Positions 1 through 10,500 of a stretch of 64,000 bases of DNA are shown here, in pieces. Each line of letters starts with the position of its first letter. Positions within the stretch are counted from its first letter, which is position 1. The stretch covers positions 64,199,628 through 64,263,627 of the forward strand of contig CM077667.1 in the NCBI GenBank assembly GCA_039707655.1, read 5' to 3'. Made by a program: the position numbers and the translations under genes. The notes beneath the pieces were generated by a model. The model worked only from the letters and a program-made list of their open reading frames with translations, was not told the origin of the DNA and did not search any database. Source of the DNA: Elymus sibiricus. Its lineage: Eukaryota; Streptophyta; Magnoliopsida; Poales; Poaceae.

Positions 1-492
1 ACATCGTTATTTGGGACGTGGCTCAATGGAGTAGACGTTACTATAGCGAATCTTATTCGGATTGGGAATTGTGCTTTATTATGGGCTATTTGGAATACCA
101 GAAATGATATGATTTTTAATGGCAAGAATTTTAATAACTTTTTGCAGGTAATCTTCAGAGCAACATCTTGGATCCGTACGTGGTCGTTACTCAGCCATGC
201 GGAAGTCAGGGAGCTTATGGCTACTGGGTGCAACCGGTGGGAGATGGTCGCACGGGTTATCTTCAACCGGTTTGGATGGCTTGCTAACAATAGGCTAGGT
301 GTATAGGCATCGTAGTCTATGTTCAGTTAAGCCGCATGTGGCAATTTCTATGTGCTTCAGTACTTTTTTAGCGCTTCAGCGCATTTGTGGACCTGGATAT
401 TTTGTTTGAACTTTGCTTAATAAAATGGCTGCATGCATCGATTGATGCAGAGGACGGGGGCTCCGTTCCTCCTTTTCAAAAAAAAAAAAAAC
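1..492 (+). mobile_element. LINE 3' end (partial, cut by the window edge)
   Basis: An open frame runs from base 1 to a stop at 304-306. It encodes the C-terminal tail of a plant non-LTR retrotransposon ORF2, the region after the zf-RVT zinc-binding domain. The hydrophobic ALLWAIWNTRNDMIFNG motif and the closing RVIFNRFGW match in layout the end of the LINE at 7622-9587 (ALLWSLWLCRNNLVFNN, KEVFTRHGW). A 3'UTR with AATAAAA-like sequence follows, ending in an A-run at about 479-492. The reverse transcriptase proper lies outside the window. The 5' end and target duplication cannot be seen. Confidence 0.75.
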
Positions 493-884
493 AAGTATGT
501 CGCGCAATGCAGGTTTGAAAATCTCCAGCTCCGGCTTCCCAAAAACCCGAATACATACATGTCCTGAACTTCTATTAACCCAGACCAATAGTGCAGATCT
601 ACAATCTTATCCTTCACTTCAGAAAGTATGTTAGATTATAGGCATCGCCTTCCCAGTACGTCTGCACACACCAACTTCACATCACATAAATGCTAGTATA
701 TAATCGATCAAACCTGTGCTACCTTCAGATCACATAAATTATAGTATGCTTGATCAAACTTGTGCCCAAAACAAGACAGCTTCACAGAGCAAGAGGAAAT
801 CCTAAGCTTAAATACGCTGAAGTCTGAAACCATTACAATGTCATGACAAAATCAACATAAAACAAGAACACAACCATTATCAGT
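493..884. other. Non-coding, AT-rich, nothing recognised
   Basis: This stretch lies between the LINE poly-A and the tandem repeat downstream of the F-box pseudogene. No convincing ORF or transposon end was found. It could contain the 3'UTR of the minus-strand F-box gene. Confidence 0.4.
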
Positions 885-1004
885 GTGATGGAAGCCTACA
901 CTCCCTTTAAGAACTGAAGAACCATTGTAAGCGATGGAAACCTACACTCCATTTAAGAACTGAAGAACCATTATAAGCGATGGAAACCTACACTCCCTTT
1001 AAGC
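885..1004. repeat. 46-bp tandem repeat, about 2.6 copies
   Basis: The unit beginning GCGATGGAAACCTACACTCC starts at 885, 931 and 977, exactly 46 bp apart, with a few substitutions. It lies just past the stop codon of the F-box/DUF295 pseudogene, probably in its 3'UTR. Confidence 0.85.
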
Positions 1005-1078
1005 TACTGGAGGTCAAGGCTGGAGAGGAGCTGAATAATTGAGTAAGCGCGAGAAGCACGCGATATGTCTATAGAGAC

Positions 1079-2298
1079 TCACTCTTCTCTGCGGGACTTG
1101 AGGTTATACATGTAGATGTAAGTGGCGGACCTAGGAATGGGCTAGGCCCCAGGCAAACTGGGCCAAGGCCCAGGCAGGCTTCGCTGACTGTAGCATTTAC
1201 TGTAGCAAGAGTGCTACAGTATACGAAGCTGATGGGCTTCACGCCCCAGGCCGCCGCCCCTGCTGCCTGGGGCCTGAATCCGCCCATGGATGTAATCACC
1301 AGAAAAATCATGGCTCGTTATGTAATAGATGCAGTTGGCGTCAATGGATGGGAATTTATCAGCATTAACAAACATGCACCTGCAATATCCGCTGAGGAAG
1401 ATGGCCCGGTTAGCAATGTTGTTCACATGCTCGAGTACATAACTCTCGGTGTCCATCCTGTAAACCTCCATGCCATCTTTTAGCTTCATGATGATTAGCA
1501 TTTCTCCAGCAGACTCCATTAGGTAACAGCGGTTGTCATATCCTATCCAAAACTTCCATATGGCTTCTTCCTCGGACATCATGGCATCTTCGTCGTCCGA
1601 CTCAACAGGCTCAGCGTTGAAAAACCTCATCATATTAAAGACCCTCTTGGCCACGGCAGGCGGAAACGGCGCCGCCGGTCCCAACTCGCCGATGGTGTAG
1701 ATGCCTCTGACAGGCAGCCTGATCAAAGGGCAAGCGTACCTGTCCTCGGACACGCGAAAGATTCGCTATCAGGTTCAGCCACGTACACCTTACGAGGCGT
1801 ATTCACGCAACCGGACCATCATCATCATCAATGTACTTCCTGAATAGCAAGATGATGGCGGGCGAAGAACCAGAGACGAGAGCAGCAGAGTCCACAAACT
1901 CGTCAGGCTGGGGCGCCGCGAAATGGACCAAGTAGCCGGTGAAAGAATTGTGAACGCTGAAGTCGTGAGGGGAATTTTCGTCCATCGGGACGAGGAGGTC
2001 GTCCGGGGTGGTGCTGCCAATGAAATAGCGACGGAGCACCGGGAGCTCCTTGCGCAGGAAGCGGCCGGTGGCGGTGTTCACCAGGAGGTGCGTGTTGCTC
2101 CAGGTCCTGTCGATGCTGACCCTGTGGCGGGGCCGGAAGAGGGTCCGGGGTGCGCTTTGGGTCGTCGGTGGCGATGCGCCAGTCATGGCAGACGGCGCGG
2201 AGGTCCATGTAGTAGTCGAGGTCGCTGGTGGCCAGGAGGCCGTCGGCGACACGGCGGAAGATGTCCGCCGGGAGCGAGGACCAACCTGCAGATGCCAT
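1079..2298 (-). pseudogene. F-box / DUF295 protein, broken
   Basis: This reads as a grass F-box protein with a C-terminal DUF295 domain. Such proteins act as candidate substrate adaptors of SCF ubiquitin ligases. The ATG is at 2298. The F-box begins SSLPADIFRRVADGLLATSD and continues with the DLRAVCHDWR motif. The frame then changes near 2140. The DUF295 body follows (NTATGRFLRKELPVL; HNSFTGYLVHF), with further frame changes near 1800 and 1765. The last block holds RVSEDRYACPLIRLPVRGIY and MMRFFNAEPVE. A hAT MITE at 1122-1288 splits the final codons; on its far side the frame resumes as MYNLKSRREE and stops at 1079-1081. Length and domain order fit the family. At least three frameshifts plus the insertion argue for a pseudogene, although one of the breaks could be an unrecognised intron. 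Confidence 0.7.
1122..1288. mobile_element. hAT-type MITE inside the F-box/DUF295 pseudogene
   Basis: The ends are inverted: GTGGCGGACC on the left, and a right end whose reverse complement starts CATGGGCGGATTC. GATGTAA is repeated directly at 1115-1121 and 1289-1295; a further flanking base may make it 8 bp, as expected for hAT. The inside is rich in CCCAGGC/GCCTGGG and contains a CTGTAGCA/TGCTACAG inverted pair. It has no coding capacity. A similar element with GTGGCGTAGCCAG ends lies at 40512. Confidence 0.75.
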
Positions 2299-2729
2299 GG
2301 CGGAGGCGGGGATGGAGGATCGAGGCCACCTGGATTGCTGATTCTTCCTGTTGGCAGGAAAATAAAGAAACAGAAATGGTGGAGGGATTCAGTGCGGGGA
2401 ATGCTGGTAGCAGTAGATGTGATTCCCTGGTCCATGGAAATTGCAGGGCGATAGGACATCAACGGGCGCGGCGGCCATTGGAGGTTGGAGCTGCTTGAAC
2501 AGAGCAGAGAGGGCAGAGGAATGGGCTCACCGTGGCCAAGGCGGGAGATGCAGCGGCAGCGTGGGCGTGGTGGTGCCGATGCCGGCCGTAGTGGAGGGCG
2601 TCGTGCCGGGTGCGGCGAAGCCCCCGCGAGATCCGCGCGGATAGTGGGGAGTCGGGTGAGGGGAACGCGGGTCCCGGGGCAGGGTGGGGAGGGAAGGGGA
2701 TTCGACAGTGGGTTTATTTGGGGTTCAAC

Positions 2730-3016
2730 CAGACCTGGGCATGGGCAGCCCGGCCCGGCCGGCCCGACACGACCCGGCCAAGAAATCCTGGGCCGGGCCG
2801 GGCCTGATCGCGCCATTGGGCCGGGTTCGGGCCTGAAAAATGAGCCCGACGAGCAGACTGGGCTGGGCTCGGGTTTGCAAAAAAAAAATTAGCCGTGGTC
2901 GGGCCGGGCCGACCGGGCTTTGTCGGGCTTTTCTGCGTTCGGGCCAGGCTCGGGCCTGAGTTTTCCAGTTCGGGCTTTCTCAAGCCCGGCCCGGCCCCGG
3001 GGAATGCCCAGGTTTA
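2730..3016. mobile_element. GC-rich non-autonomous hAT element (287 bp)
   Basis: Terminal inverted repeats CAGACCTGGGCAT and TAAACCTGGGCAT (read inward from each end) are flanked by a perfect 8-bp duplication, GGTTCAAC, at 2722-2729 and 3017-3024. The interior is built from GGCCCGGCC-like and CGGGCTTT-like words and is strongly self-complementary. An 8-bp duplication with a CAG-type terminus is the hAT signature. Confidence 0.88.
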
Positions 3017-3024
3017 GGTTCAAC

Positions 3025-4340
3025 TAAGGCTAAAGGCCGGTAACAGTGGGAAGCAGAGCATCTTGAGCCAAAATTGCCTAATCCGGTTCCCTATAGGTTA
3101 ACGGACGTGCCGCGGACGGTGATCAGGCGGGCTTTAGGGCAACTCCAACGCTTCGACGCATTTGATCCGTACATGTTCGTTTCGAAGGAAATGGACGAAA
3201 ACGTTAGCCCAATGCGCCGACGCAAATCCAAATTTGATCTGCTCATTGTCCGTCTAGACGCATTCCCAATCCAAATTTGTGCCTGGTTTGCGCCCACACG
3301 GACACGAGACGGCCGCGTTGCGCTTCCGTTCAATGTTCGTCTTGGACCCCATGTTGCCCGGCCAACTACCCCACGCGGTCATAGTCAATGTTACCACCTA
3401 ACTCGAAGCATGGCAGTGGCTGGAAGCGGCCATAGCCCATTCTTTTTAAATGGCAAGCGGGAGAGGGGGGGATGGGGTCTCATCCCACTCTCAAGTGATT
3501 TTTTCCATCTGGTTTATGGTGTGATTTCGACGTGCTACGCTATCGATGAAGAAGCATTACCAGATAAAAGAAGGATACCATACCAACAGTACTGGATTCA
3601 CTCGAACTAGGGAACGCGTGATGACGATGACATCTGCGTGCTGTCTCGCCGAGACCCTCTTTGAAGTGGTGTGCGTGGGTTTTTTTATGTGTGCCGCTCA
3701 ACGGTTGTAACGGTTTTCGCCCAGTTTTTCATAATTAACTGGGCAATCTGATTTTCACTCGGTTTTCACTAATTAACTAAGCAACTCTTTTCTTCTTAAT
3801 GAATGCAGGATAACCGCCCGCTACCTTAAATCGTGAATGTTACCTTGAGGCATCTCTAGCAGATCCTTTATACTACTGAATTTGTCAAAGTGCTCTATAT
3901 TCCACTTTACTATTTATGTTTAGAGAAATCACTATTCCCCAACTAGCGGATACACTAAAACTTATCTCCTTTATATGTGTATTTGGCTCACACAATTCAG
4001 CGAACACATACACTACACACCCACAATTCATCATATCTGTATCAAAGAGGATTAACAAGAAGCACATCTGCAGGTTGACCATTGGTGTAGCCGTAGACGT
4101 AGAGCATGGACTGAGTCCAGTTCACCTCTCTGCATTCCGCAAGCGAACATCCCATGTCGACGGAGGAGGAGGAGCTGCTGGAGTTCTACCTCAAGGCTCA
4201 AGCAGCAGGTCAGTAGCAACAAGAAGAACCAGCAGCTCAAGGCATACTCGCTGAATTTCACCATGCATGCCAACACAAAGGAGTTAGCATGCACGCCGCT
4301 GCTGCTCTGCTTCTGAACGATGGATCTTCAGGGCATGTAC
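3025..4340. other. No supported gene; degenerate Harbinger-like scraps
   Basis: GGGCAACTCCAACGC near 3137 and GAGGCATCTCTAGCAG near 3847 resemble the starts of grass Harbinger/Tourist elements. No matching right ends or TTA duplications were found. The open frame at 3074-3610 has no family motif and is probably chance. Confidence 0.35.
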
Positions 4341-4430
4341 CTACATGGTGACGGCTTTGGTGCCCTCGGAGATGGCGTGCTTGGCAAGCTCGCCTGGGAG
4401 CACCAGCTGCGCCGCGTTCACATTTGCGAG
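4341..4430 (-). pseudogene. Histone H2B C-terminal fragment
   Basis: Read on the minus strand, 4430 to 4341 gives ANVNAAQ followed by LVLPGELAKHAISEGTKAVT, then Met and a stop. The second block is the conserved H2B C-terminal helix. The usual FTSS ending is missing and nothing upstream matches the histone fold. It is a roughly 90-bp scrap ending 7 bp before a long hairpin element, so it was probably captured or stranded by transposition. Confidence 0.8.
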
Positions 4431-4437
4431 ATCAAAT

Positions 4438-4770
4438 GCTCCATGGTGAACAAAAAAAAAAAAGAGTTTTAAAAATCAGAAAAAATCTGCAATTTTTTTT
4501 GGTAAACTTCGACAAATGTTTTGTGTGCTTTGCAAAAAATTATCATGAAATGACACTTGTGGAAGTCACGGTGAAGAAAGAAACAAAATCAATGCTCGGA
4601 AAATGCTGTTTTTGAAAGCATTTTGGAGTGCTGATATTGTTTTTTCTTTGCCATCACTTCCACGAATATCATTTCGTGCTGAAATTTGTCAAGCACACAA
4701 CATTTATCAAAGTTTGCCAAGACAAATTCAGTTTTTTGATTTTTTTGGATTTTTACTGTTCACCCCGAGC
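4438..4770. mobile_element. Long-hairpin (foldback) MITE, 333 bp
   Basis: The two halves are near reverse complements. The left arm starts GCTCCATGGTGAACA and the right arm ends TGTTCACCCCGAGC. Arms of about 150 bp carry matching words (GACAAATGTTTTGTGTGC against GCACACAACATTTATC; GTGGAAGTCA against ACTTCCACGAAT). The centre is near 4610. No clear target duplication was found, so the superfamily is not assigned; Mutator-type is possible. Confidence 0.7.
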
Positions 4771-4938
4771 AGAAAAGGACTTTCAGTGCTGATGAAACCT
4801 TTTTGGATCCATATTAAGCACAGCATAATGGAGCTACCGTCTCCTGCTACTCAACTTGGCCCCCAAAAGAATCTGATCGCCAGGATATGCAGATCACCAA
4901 CCTAGTCTTTGGGGTCAGATTTGTGCCGATGTTTCTTA

Positions 4939-7277
4939 GAGCATCTCCAACCGTTTGCCCCCCAGCGCGCCTGGCGAGGCCGCAAAACGTCCAAGCCGGC
5001 GCTATTTTCGCCCTGGGGGGATCAACTTCCCAGTCGTGTCCCGAGGTTCGGCCAGAAAGTGCATGCAAATTTAAACTTCTCATTTCCCGCCACCCAAAAA
5101 TGACGCAAGTCGGCGATCATGCCGCACAGTTCGGCGTCGGTCATGCCACCCGGCGATCAAAACATGCCAAATAGTCCGGCGTACAAAAAAAGGCGGGAGC
5201 CATGAACATAGAACTCAAACGACGAGCTCCTCGTCGTCTCCCGGAGTGGCGGGAGAGGTCAGCGTAGCCGTCGGCGTTGGCGTCGGGGAGGGCGCGTTCG
5301 GTGACGTCGGAGACGAAGGCGCGCTCGGCGGCGGCATGGGCGGTGCGGAGGGCGCCGGCATGAGGTTGAGGATGAGGTTGCGCTCCGCCAAGTACCATGC
5401 CTTGACCTGCGGGTCCATTTCCGCCGTGACGCCTCCCATGAGGAACGCCAGGTCGGTGTTGCGCTTCTTTGCGGCGACGTTAGTCCCGAGGAGGTCGAGC
5501 TTGACGTCCTGCTTCGTCATCAGCGCCGACCACCTCGCCGCCGACTTCTCCTCCCTCAGGGCAGAGTGGGTCTTCGCGTCGGCGATGCATTGCTCGATCG
5601 ACGCCTGCAACCGTTCGGCAGCTGGCGCGTCGTTCCTGCCCTTCTTCGCCTTCTTGTTCCCGTCTGGCCGCCCTTCGGCCGCCCCAGCAACAGGCGCGTC
5701 CGGGTTGTACACGCCGTCCTTGTTGGTGAGTGCAAGCCGGACCTCGGCCCATTTCTCGCAGGACTCGATAAGGGTGAACACATGAAGGAACTTGAAGTCG
5801 GAGTCGGTGTCGCTGTCCCGGCGAAACAAGTCGAACATACGAACCATCTGCAGCAAAGAACAAGTGTCGGCGAACACGGCGAAGGACGGCGAAGTCGGGT
5901 GTTCCTCGAACGTACTTGCTATTCGACGTTCGCGCCGCTCTCAGGGCGAGCCTGGACCTGTTCTTGGATCCCATGCCACTTGTTGCACGCCAGTTGAATG
6001 CTCGCCCAATGGTTGGCCATGGCCTTGGCGCCGTGCTCCATGTGTGTGCCGGTGAACTCGGGGTCGACCAACTTGCGCTCGTCGAACACCGCCTTGATCC
6101 TCGTCCAGTACGTGTCGGTGTTCTGGTTTGCGCCGGTGATCGGGTCCATGCTGACCTGCTTCCACGATTCGGCGAGGCACACGTCCTCCTTCGCCGTCCA
6201 CTTGATGCGGGGCTCGGCCGGCTTCCCATTGGCAGACCTTGTCTTCTTCTTTTTCCCTTTGCCCCTTGCCGGCACGGGTTCCGGCACCGGCTCTTCCTCC
6301 TCCATCTCCTCCTCCTCCTCCTCGGCCTCATCGTGGTCGACGTCGTCCATGTCGCCGATGTCCTCCGCCTCTTGCGTGCCAAACCCCGGGCATGCCGCGG
6401 CCGCGGCGGAGCCGGTGTTGATGATCTCCTCCATCTTGGCCGAACCAGGCGCGAAAGGCAGGGGGCCGCGCCGCAGTGCCGTCGCGGACGAGCCAGAGTA
6501 CGTCGGCGAGGGCGTGTAGCCGTACTGGGCGTTGGGGTGGCCGGCGGAGAAGGCAGAAGGCGTGCACGGGAACGTGATGTTGGGGTTGAAGCCGCCGAGG
6601 GCGTAGCCGTCGACGTACTCCGGCTAGGGTGCGTAACCGCCCCACGCCGGTGACGGGAAGTTGGGGTTGGCCGGCGACACGACGCTCTGCTGGCTGCCCC
6701 ACGTGCCTTGCGGAAACGGACCCGCCTGCTGCCGCCCAGGGAAGATCGGCCGCTGAGACGACGCCTCCTGCTCAACCGCCGCCGCCGCCGCCGCCGCATC
6801 CCTGGCTTTCTTCATGAGAAGTCTGTTGCGGCGATCGGTGGTCACCGCTTCCCTTCGATCGACGTCGGCCTTCCACTCCGCGTTTGTCAAGCCCGACGGC
6901 CTTGGCATCGGCGCACGGGACCTGCGAGGCTTGGCGGCGGCGGGGCCGGTGGCTTGGCGAGGGGCGGCGTACTTCTTCGGTGGCATGGCGGCGGAGGGAG
7001 GTGGAAGGAAATGGGGGAGAATGGAGAGAATGGCGGGGGGACACGGCGGGAGAGGAAGGGAAAAGGAGGGGAAACTGCGGGAAGTAGCAGCCTGTGTCAC
7101 CGACAACTCGGCCCCACCCGGCTTTTCACTTCAGCCGGCGCCCCAAGCGCCCTGGGTTCGCCGGCCCCAAAAAAGGGGCCAACCGGCGAAAATCGGCGTC
7201 CTGGGAGTGCGACTGGGAATTTTTTTCGCCTACCGGCGATAAAAAAGAGGCCTGGGGTTCCGCGGCTAGAGATGCTC
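4939..7277 (-). mobile_element. PIF/Harbinger element carrying only ORF1
   Basis: The inverted ends are GAGCATCTCCAACCG and, read inward, GAGCATCTCTAGCCG. They are flanked by the 3-bp TTA duplication (4936-4938, 7278-7280) typical of PIF/Harbinger. The 2339-bp element contains a Myb-like ORF1 on the minus strand, but no DDE transposase was found on either strand. It would therefore depend on a transposase supplied elsewhere. Confidence 0.88.
5215..6986 (-). pseudogene. Harbinger ORF1 (Myb/SANT-like, NAM-associated), two stops
   Basis: This is the DNA-binding partner protein of PIF/Harbinger transposons; in the family it helps bring the transposase to the ends and into the nucleus. The ATG at 6986 opens MPPKKYAAPR. 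A Pro/Gly/Tyr-rich stretch and an acidic run follow, then a basic nuclear-signal-like KGKKKKTRS. The Myb-like trihelix begins IKWTAKEDVCLAESW and includes TYWTRIKAVFDE. A 68-bp intron (5915-5848, GT/AG) leads to exon 2, which starts MVRMFDLF. This carries the NAM-associated C-terminal region and a Pro/Ser tail ending at 5215. In-frame TAG codons at 6624-6626 and 5919-5921, both possible CAG-to-TAG changes, break it. The rest of the frame is open. Confidence 0.82.
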
Positions 7278-7280
7278 TTA

Positions 7281-7570
7281 GGCAACAGTTCATCACTGTA
7301 CATTGAAATCACAACCACAACTGAAAACAAACTTGCAGTACCAAAAATTTCGACAGTCTCCCCAAGCCTCTCTCAACGGCCCTGGTTCAGCCTTAGTACA
7401 GGTCCATCACATCACGAGGCGTACGTTCGTAAGCTAGTATTTCCTATTTCGGGCTTCAGATTAAGTTGCAAACACTTCATACTTGCTAGACATGATCAGC
7501 TTGTGCTTCAACTGGGTCAGTACCTTGAGGACAAGAGAGGCGCACATGGATCGAGATACACTTCATCAGG
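7281..7570 (-). other. Downstream (3'UTR) region of gene B
   Basis: This lies directly after the gene B stop (7573-7571, minus) and before the Harbinger element. It contains no ORF or repeat of note. The corresponding sequence downstream of gene A begins similarly after its stop at 48490. Confidence 0.5.
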
Positions 7571-10500
7571 TTAGTATAGTTGCCGCCGCTGATATTTAAT
7601 TTCTTCTTCCAGATCTACTTCCAGACAAAAAAAGGACTACGCCAGGGTGACTCCATGTCTCCAATGTTATTTAACATTGTTGCTGACATGTTGGCTATTC
7701 TGATTGAGCGTGCCAAGCAGGACGGTCAGATTGCAGGAGTAGTGCCACATCTTGTGGATGGTGGCCTCTCTATTCTGCAATATGCCGACGATACAATTCT
7801 TTTTCTGGAACATGACCTGGACAAGGCTCGAAACCTGAAACTATTGCTTTCAGCCTTTGAGCAAATGTCGGGCCTTAAAATTAACTTCCATAAAAGTGAA
7901 TTGTACTGCTTTGGAGAAGCCAGTGAGGCGGCAAGCGAGTACGCTGACCTATTTGGGTGTGCGCAAGGCCAATTCCCAATTAAATATTTGGGAATACCGA
8001 TTCATTATCGACGTCTCACAAATGTGAAATGGAAACATGTAGAGGAGCGTTTAGAGAAACGGTTGAGCAGTTGGAAAGGCAAGTTGCTCTCTGTTGGAGG
8101 ACGACTAGTCTTAATCAATTCTGTCCTCACAAATATGGTTCTCTATATGCTTTCTTTTTTCCAAATCCCAAAAGGGGTCTTGCAAAGGCTGGATTATTTT
8201 AGATCCAGATTCTTTTGGCAAGGAGATAGTGAAAAGAAAAAATACAGGCTGGTCAAATGGAGCGTGGTTTGTAAGCCAAAAGACCAAGGTGGTCTTGACA
8301 TTCATGACCTACAGGTCAAGAATGATGCATTACTTAGTAAATGGTTGTTCAAACTACTTACTGAGGATGGCGTCTGGCAAACCCTCCTGCGCAATAAGTA
8401 TCTAGACCAAAAGGCGGTGTCTCAGGCCTATTGGAAACCTGGTGACTCACACTTTTGGGCTGGTCTAATGGCGGTAAAGAAGTATCTTTTCCGTTTTGGA
8501 TCATTTGCGATAAATGACGGGTCGGAAATTCGTTTCTGGGAGGACAATTGGCTAGGCAATGCCAGCCTCCGAGAACAATATCCTGCTTTGTACAACATTG
8601 TTCGCAATAAGAATGTTACTCTTGCACACGTCCTCAGTTCATCCCCGCCAGATATTTCTTTCAGGCGGGACTTGGTCGGCCCCCGTCTTATGTCATGGCA
8701 AAATCTTTTGTCCAGATTGGATTTGATTAACCTGACACAAGGACGGGATGTGTTTCAATGGAACCTCACTACATCTGGGTCCTTCACAGTCGACTCTATG
8801 TACTATGCGCTCACGCATTCAGAGGTCCCAGTGGATAGTAACAAGAAAATTTGGAAGTCAAAGATTCCACTAAAAGTTAAAATCTTCATGTGGTATCTTC
8901 GGAGGGGAGTTGTGCTAACCAAAGACAACCTCGCCCGTCGCAATTGGCAAGGAAGTAAGAAGTGTAGCTTTTGTACTCAAGATGAGACAATCAAACATCT
9001 CTTTTTCCAGTGCAAGATTGCGCGTTCTATATGGTCAATCATCCAAATAGCGTCTAATGTATATCCGCCCACAAGTGTTGCCAACATTTTTGGTCATTGG
9101 TTGGACGGTGTTTCAAATAGGTTCAAAACGTTATTAAGGGTGGGAGCGTATGCCTTATTGTGGTCGCTTTGGCTATGTAGAAATAATTTGGTTTTCAATA
9201 ACATAAACTCTTCTGCTTTACAGGTTATTTTCCGTTGTACGCACTCGCTTCGTATGTGGTCTACGCTACAACGAACGGACTTCCAACCGCTGTTCAAGGC
9301 GGTGTGTACGCGGTTGGAGCGGGTGGCCAAGGAGGTTTTTACCCGACATGGGTGGCAGCATAATCTTCGGATTGGTCCACCACCTTCTTCGACATAGGCA
9401 GAGTGTTGGTCGAATATGACTCTACTGTTGCCGATATGTTGGTTGCTCATTTATTTTCAGTTTTAGTCGGACTTTTCGTGGTTGGCTGTGTGCATCTTCG
9501 TTATGCAGAGGCCGGGTGTTACTCATCATGATTTGTATCCACTTGATGCTACATTTTGAGTTAATAAAAATGCCCTTTATCGAAAAAAGATCTACTTCTT
9601 CCTCAATCTCGTGCCACATCGGATAGCACCAAAATGGCCGAGGCACGGGCCATCTGTCCAGAGCAAAACATAAATATATAAGCTGCTAAATAATACTCCT
9701 ATATACATAAGCAAGAGGTGTTATTGAATGTGTAGTGAATAAACAATACCTGTTTGGGCTATCATCATCGTCTCTAGCAACAGTCCTACAAACAAGCAAC
9801 GTACAAGAATAAACACACGCGTGTGAGGACAAGATCAAAACCACGCAACATCGGTTCACTACTTCATATATATGCCTGAACAATAAGAGGCGAAATGGTT
9901 CAACTGCAAAAGCAAGTTCGGGTTTAAGAACTAACATGAGTTCTAAATTTAAAGTAACCTGAAAAGAACAACCAAAACCAACCCATATCTACCATTATAA
10001 TTCCAGGTTAGAGTGATGCCATGAGACATACGATACGATACTTCCATAATCACAAATGTAAGTACAATCATGTTGGCACTGTCCGGACGTCGCATCGATC
10101 CGCCGTGTACTTTCCGGCGGAACGACGAACCAGGCTGAAGACACACGTAGCAAAGCTAAGCACCCAAGCTAGCAGCTGGATGGATACTTCATGGACGTAG
10201 GAACTAGTACATGCATGCACGTAACAGCACGCTGCCGGCGAGACGCACACACGCGAGAACACGAGCACACGCAATATGATGGCCTCGGGAGCGTGTCGCT
10301 CCCGTTAATTGCTTTGTATTGATCTGAGTTACAAAATCTTACAGGGGTACAAGTATAGTCCGACCCGGACTTAGACATCGTGGTTATTTCCAACAATCAC
10401 CCCCTAAACATGATGTCCTCACTTCACAGCTTGGACACTGATCCTTCGTCGCATCTTCACGAACTTCTGTCGTCCTAAAGACCTGGTTAGGATATCTGCA

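Noticed and set aside
888..1004. CRISPR-like repeat array
   Set aside because: Direct head-to-tail units with no unique spacers, in a plant context.
1803..2816. 337-residue minus-strand ORF as a single gene
   Set aside because: Its first half is Pro/Arg-rich read-through of the promoter and hAT element. Only the part from about 2140 downward matches DUF295.
5480..6799. 439-residue Arg-rich minus-strand ORF
   Set aside because: It is a shadow frame of the Harbinger ORF1: GC-rich codons give Arg/Pro/Ser runs. The real frame has the trihelix and a splice pair.
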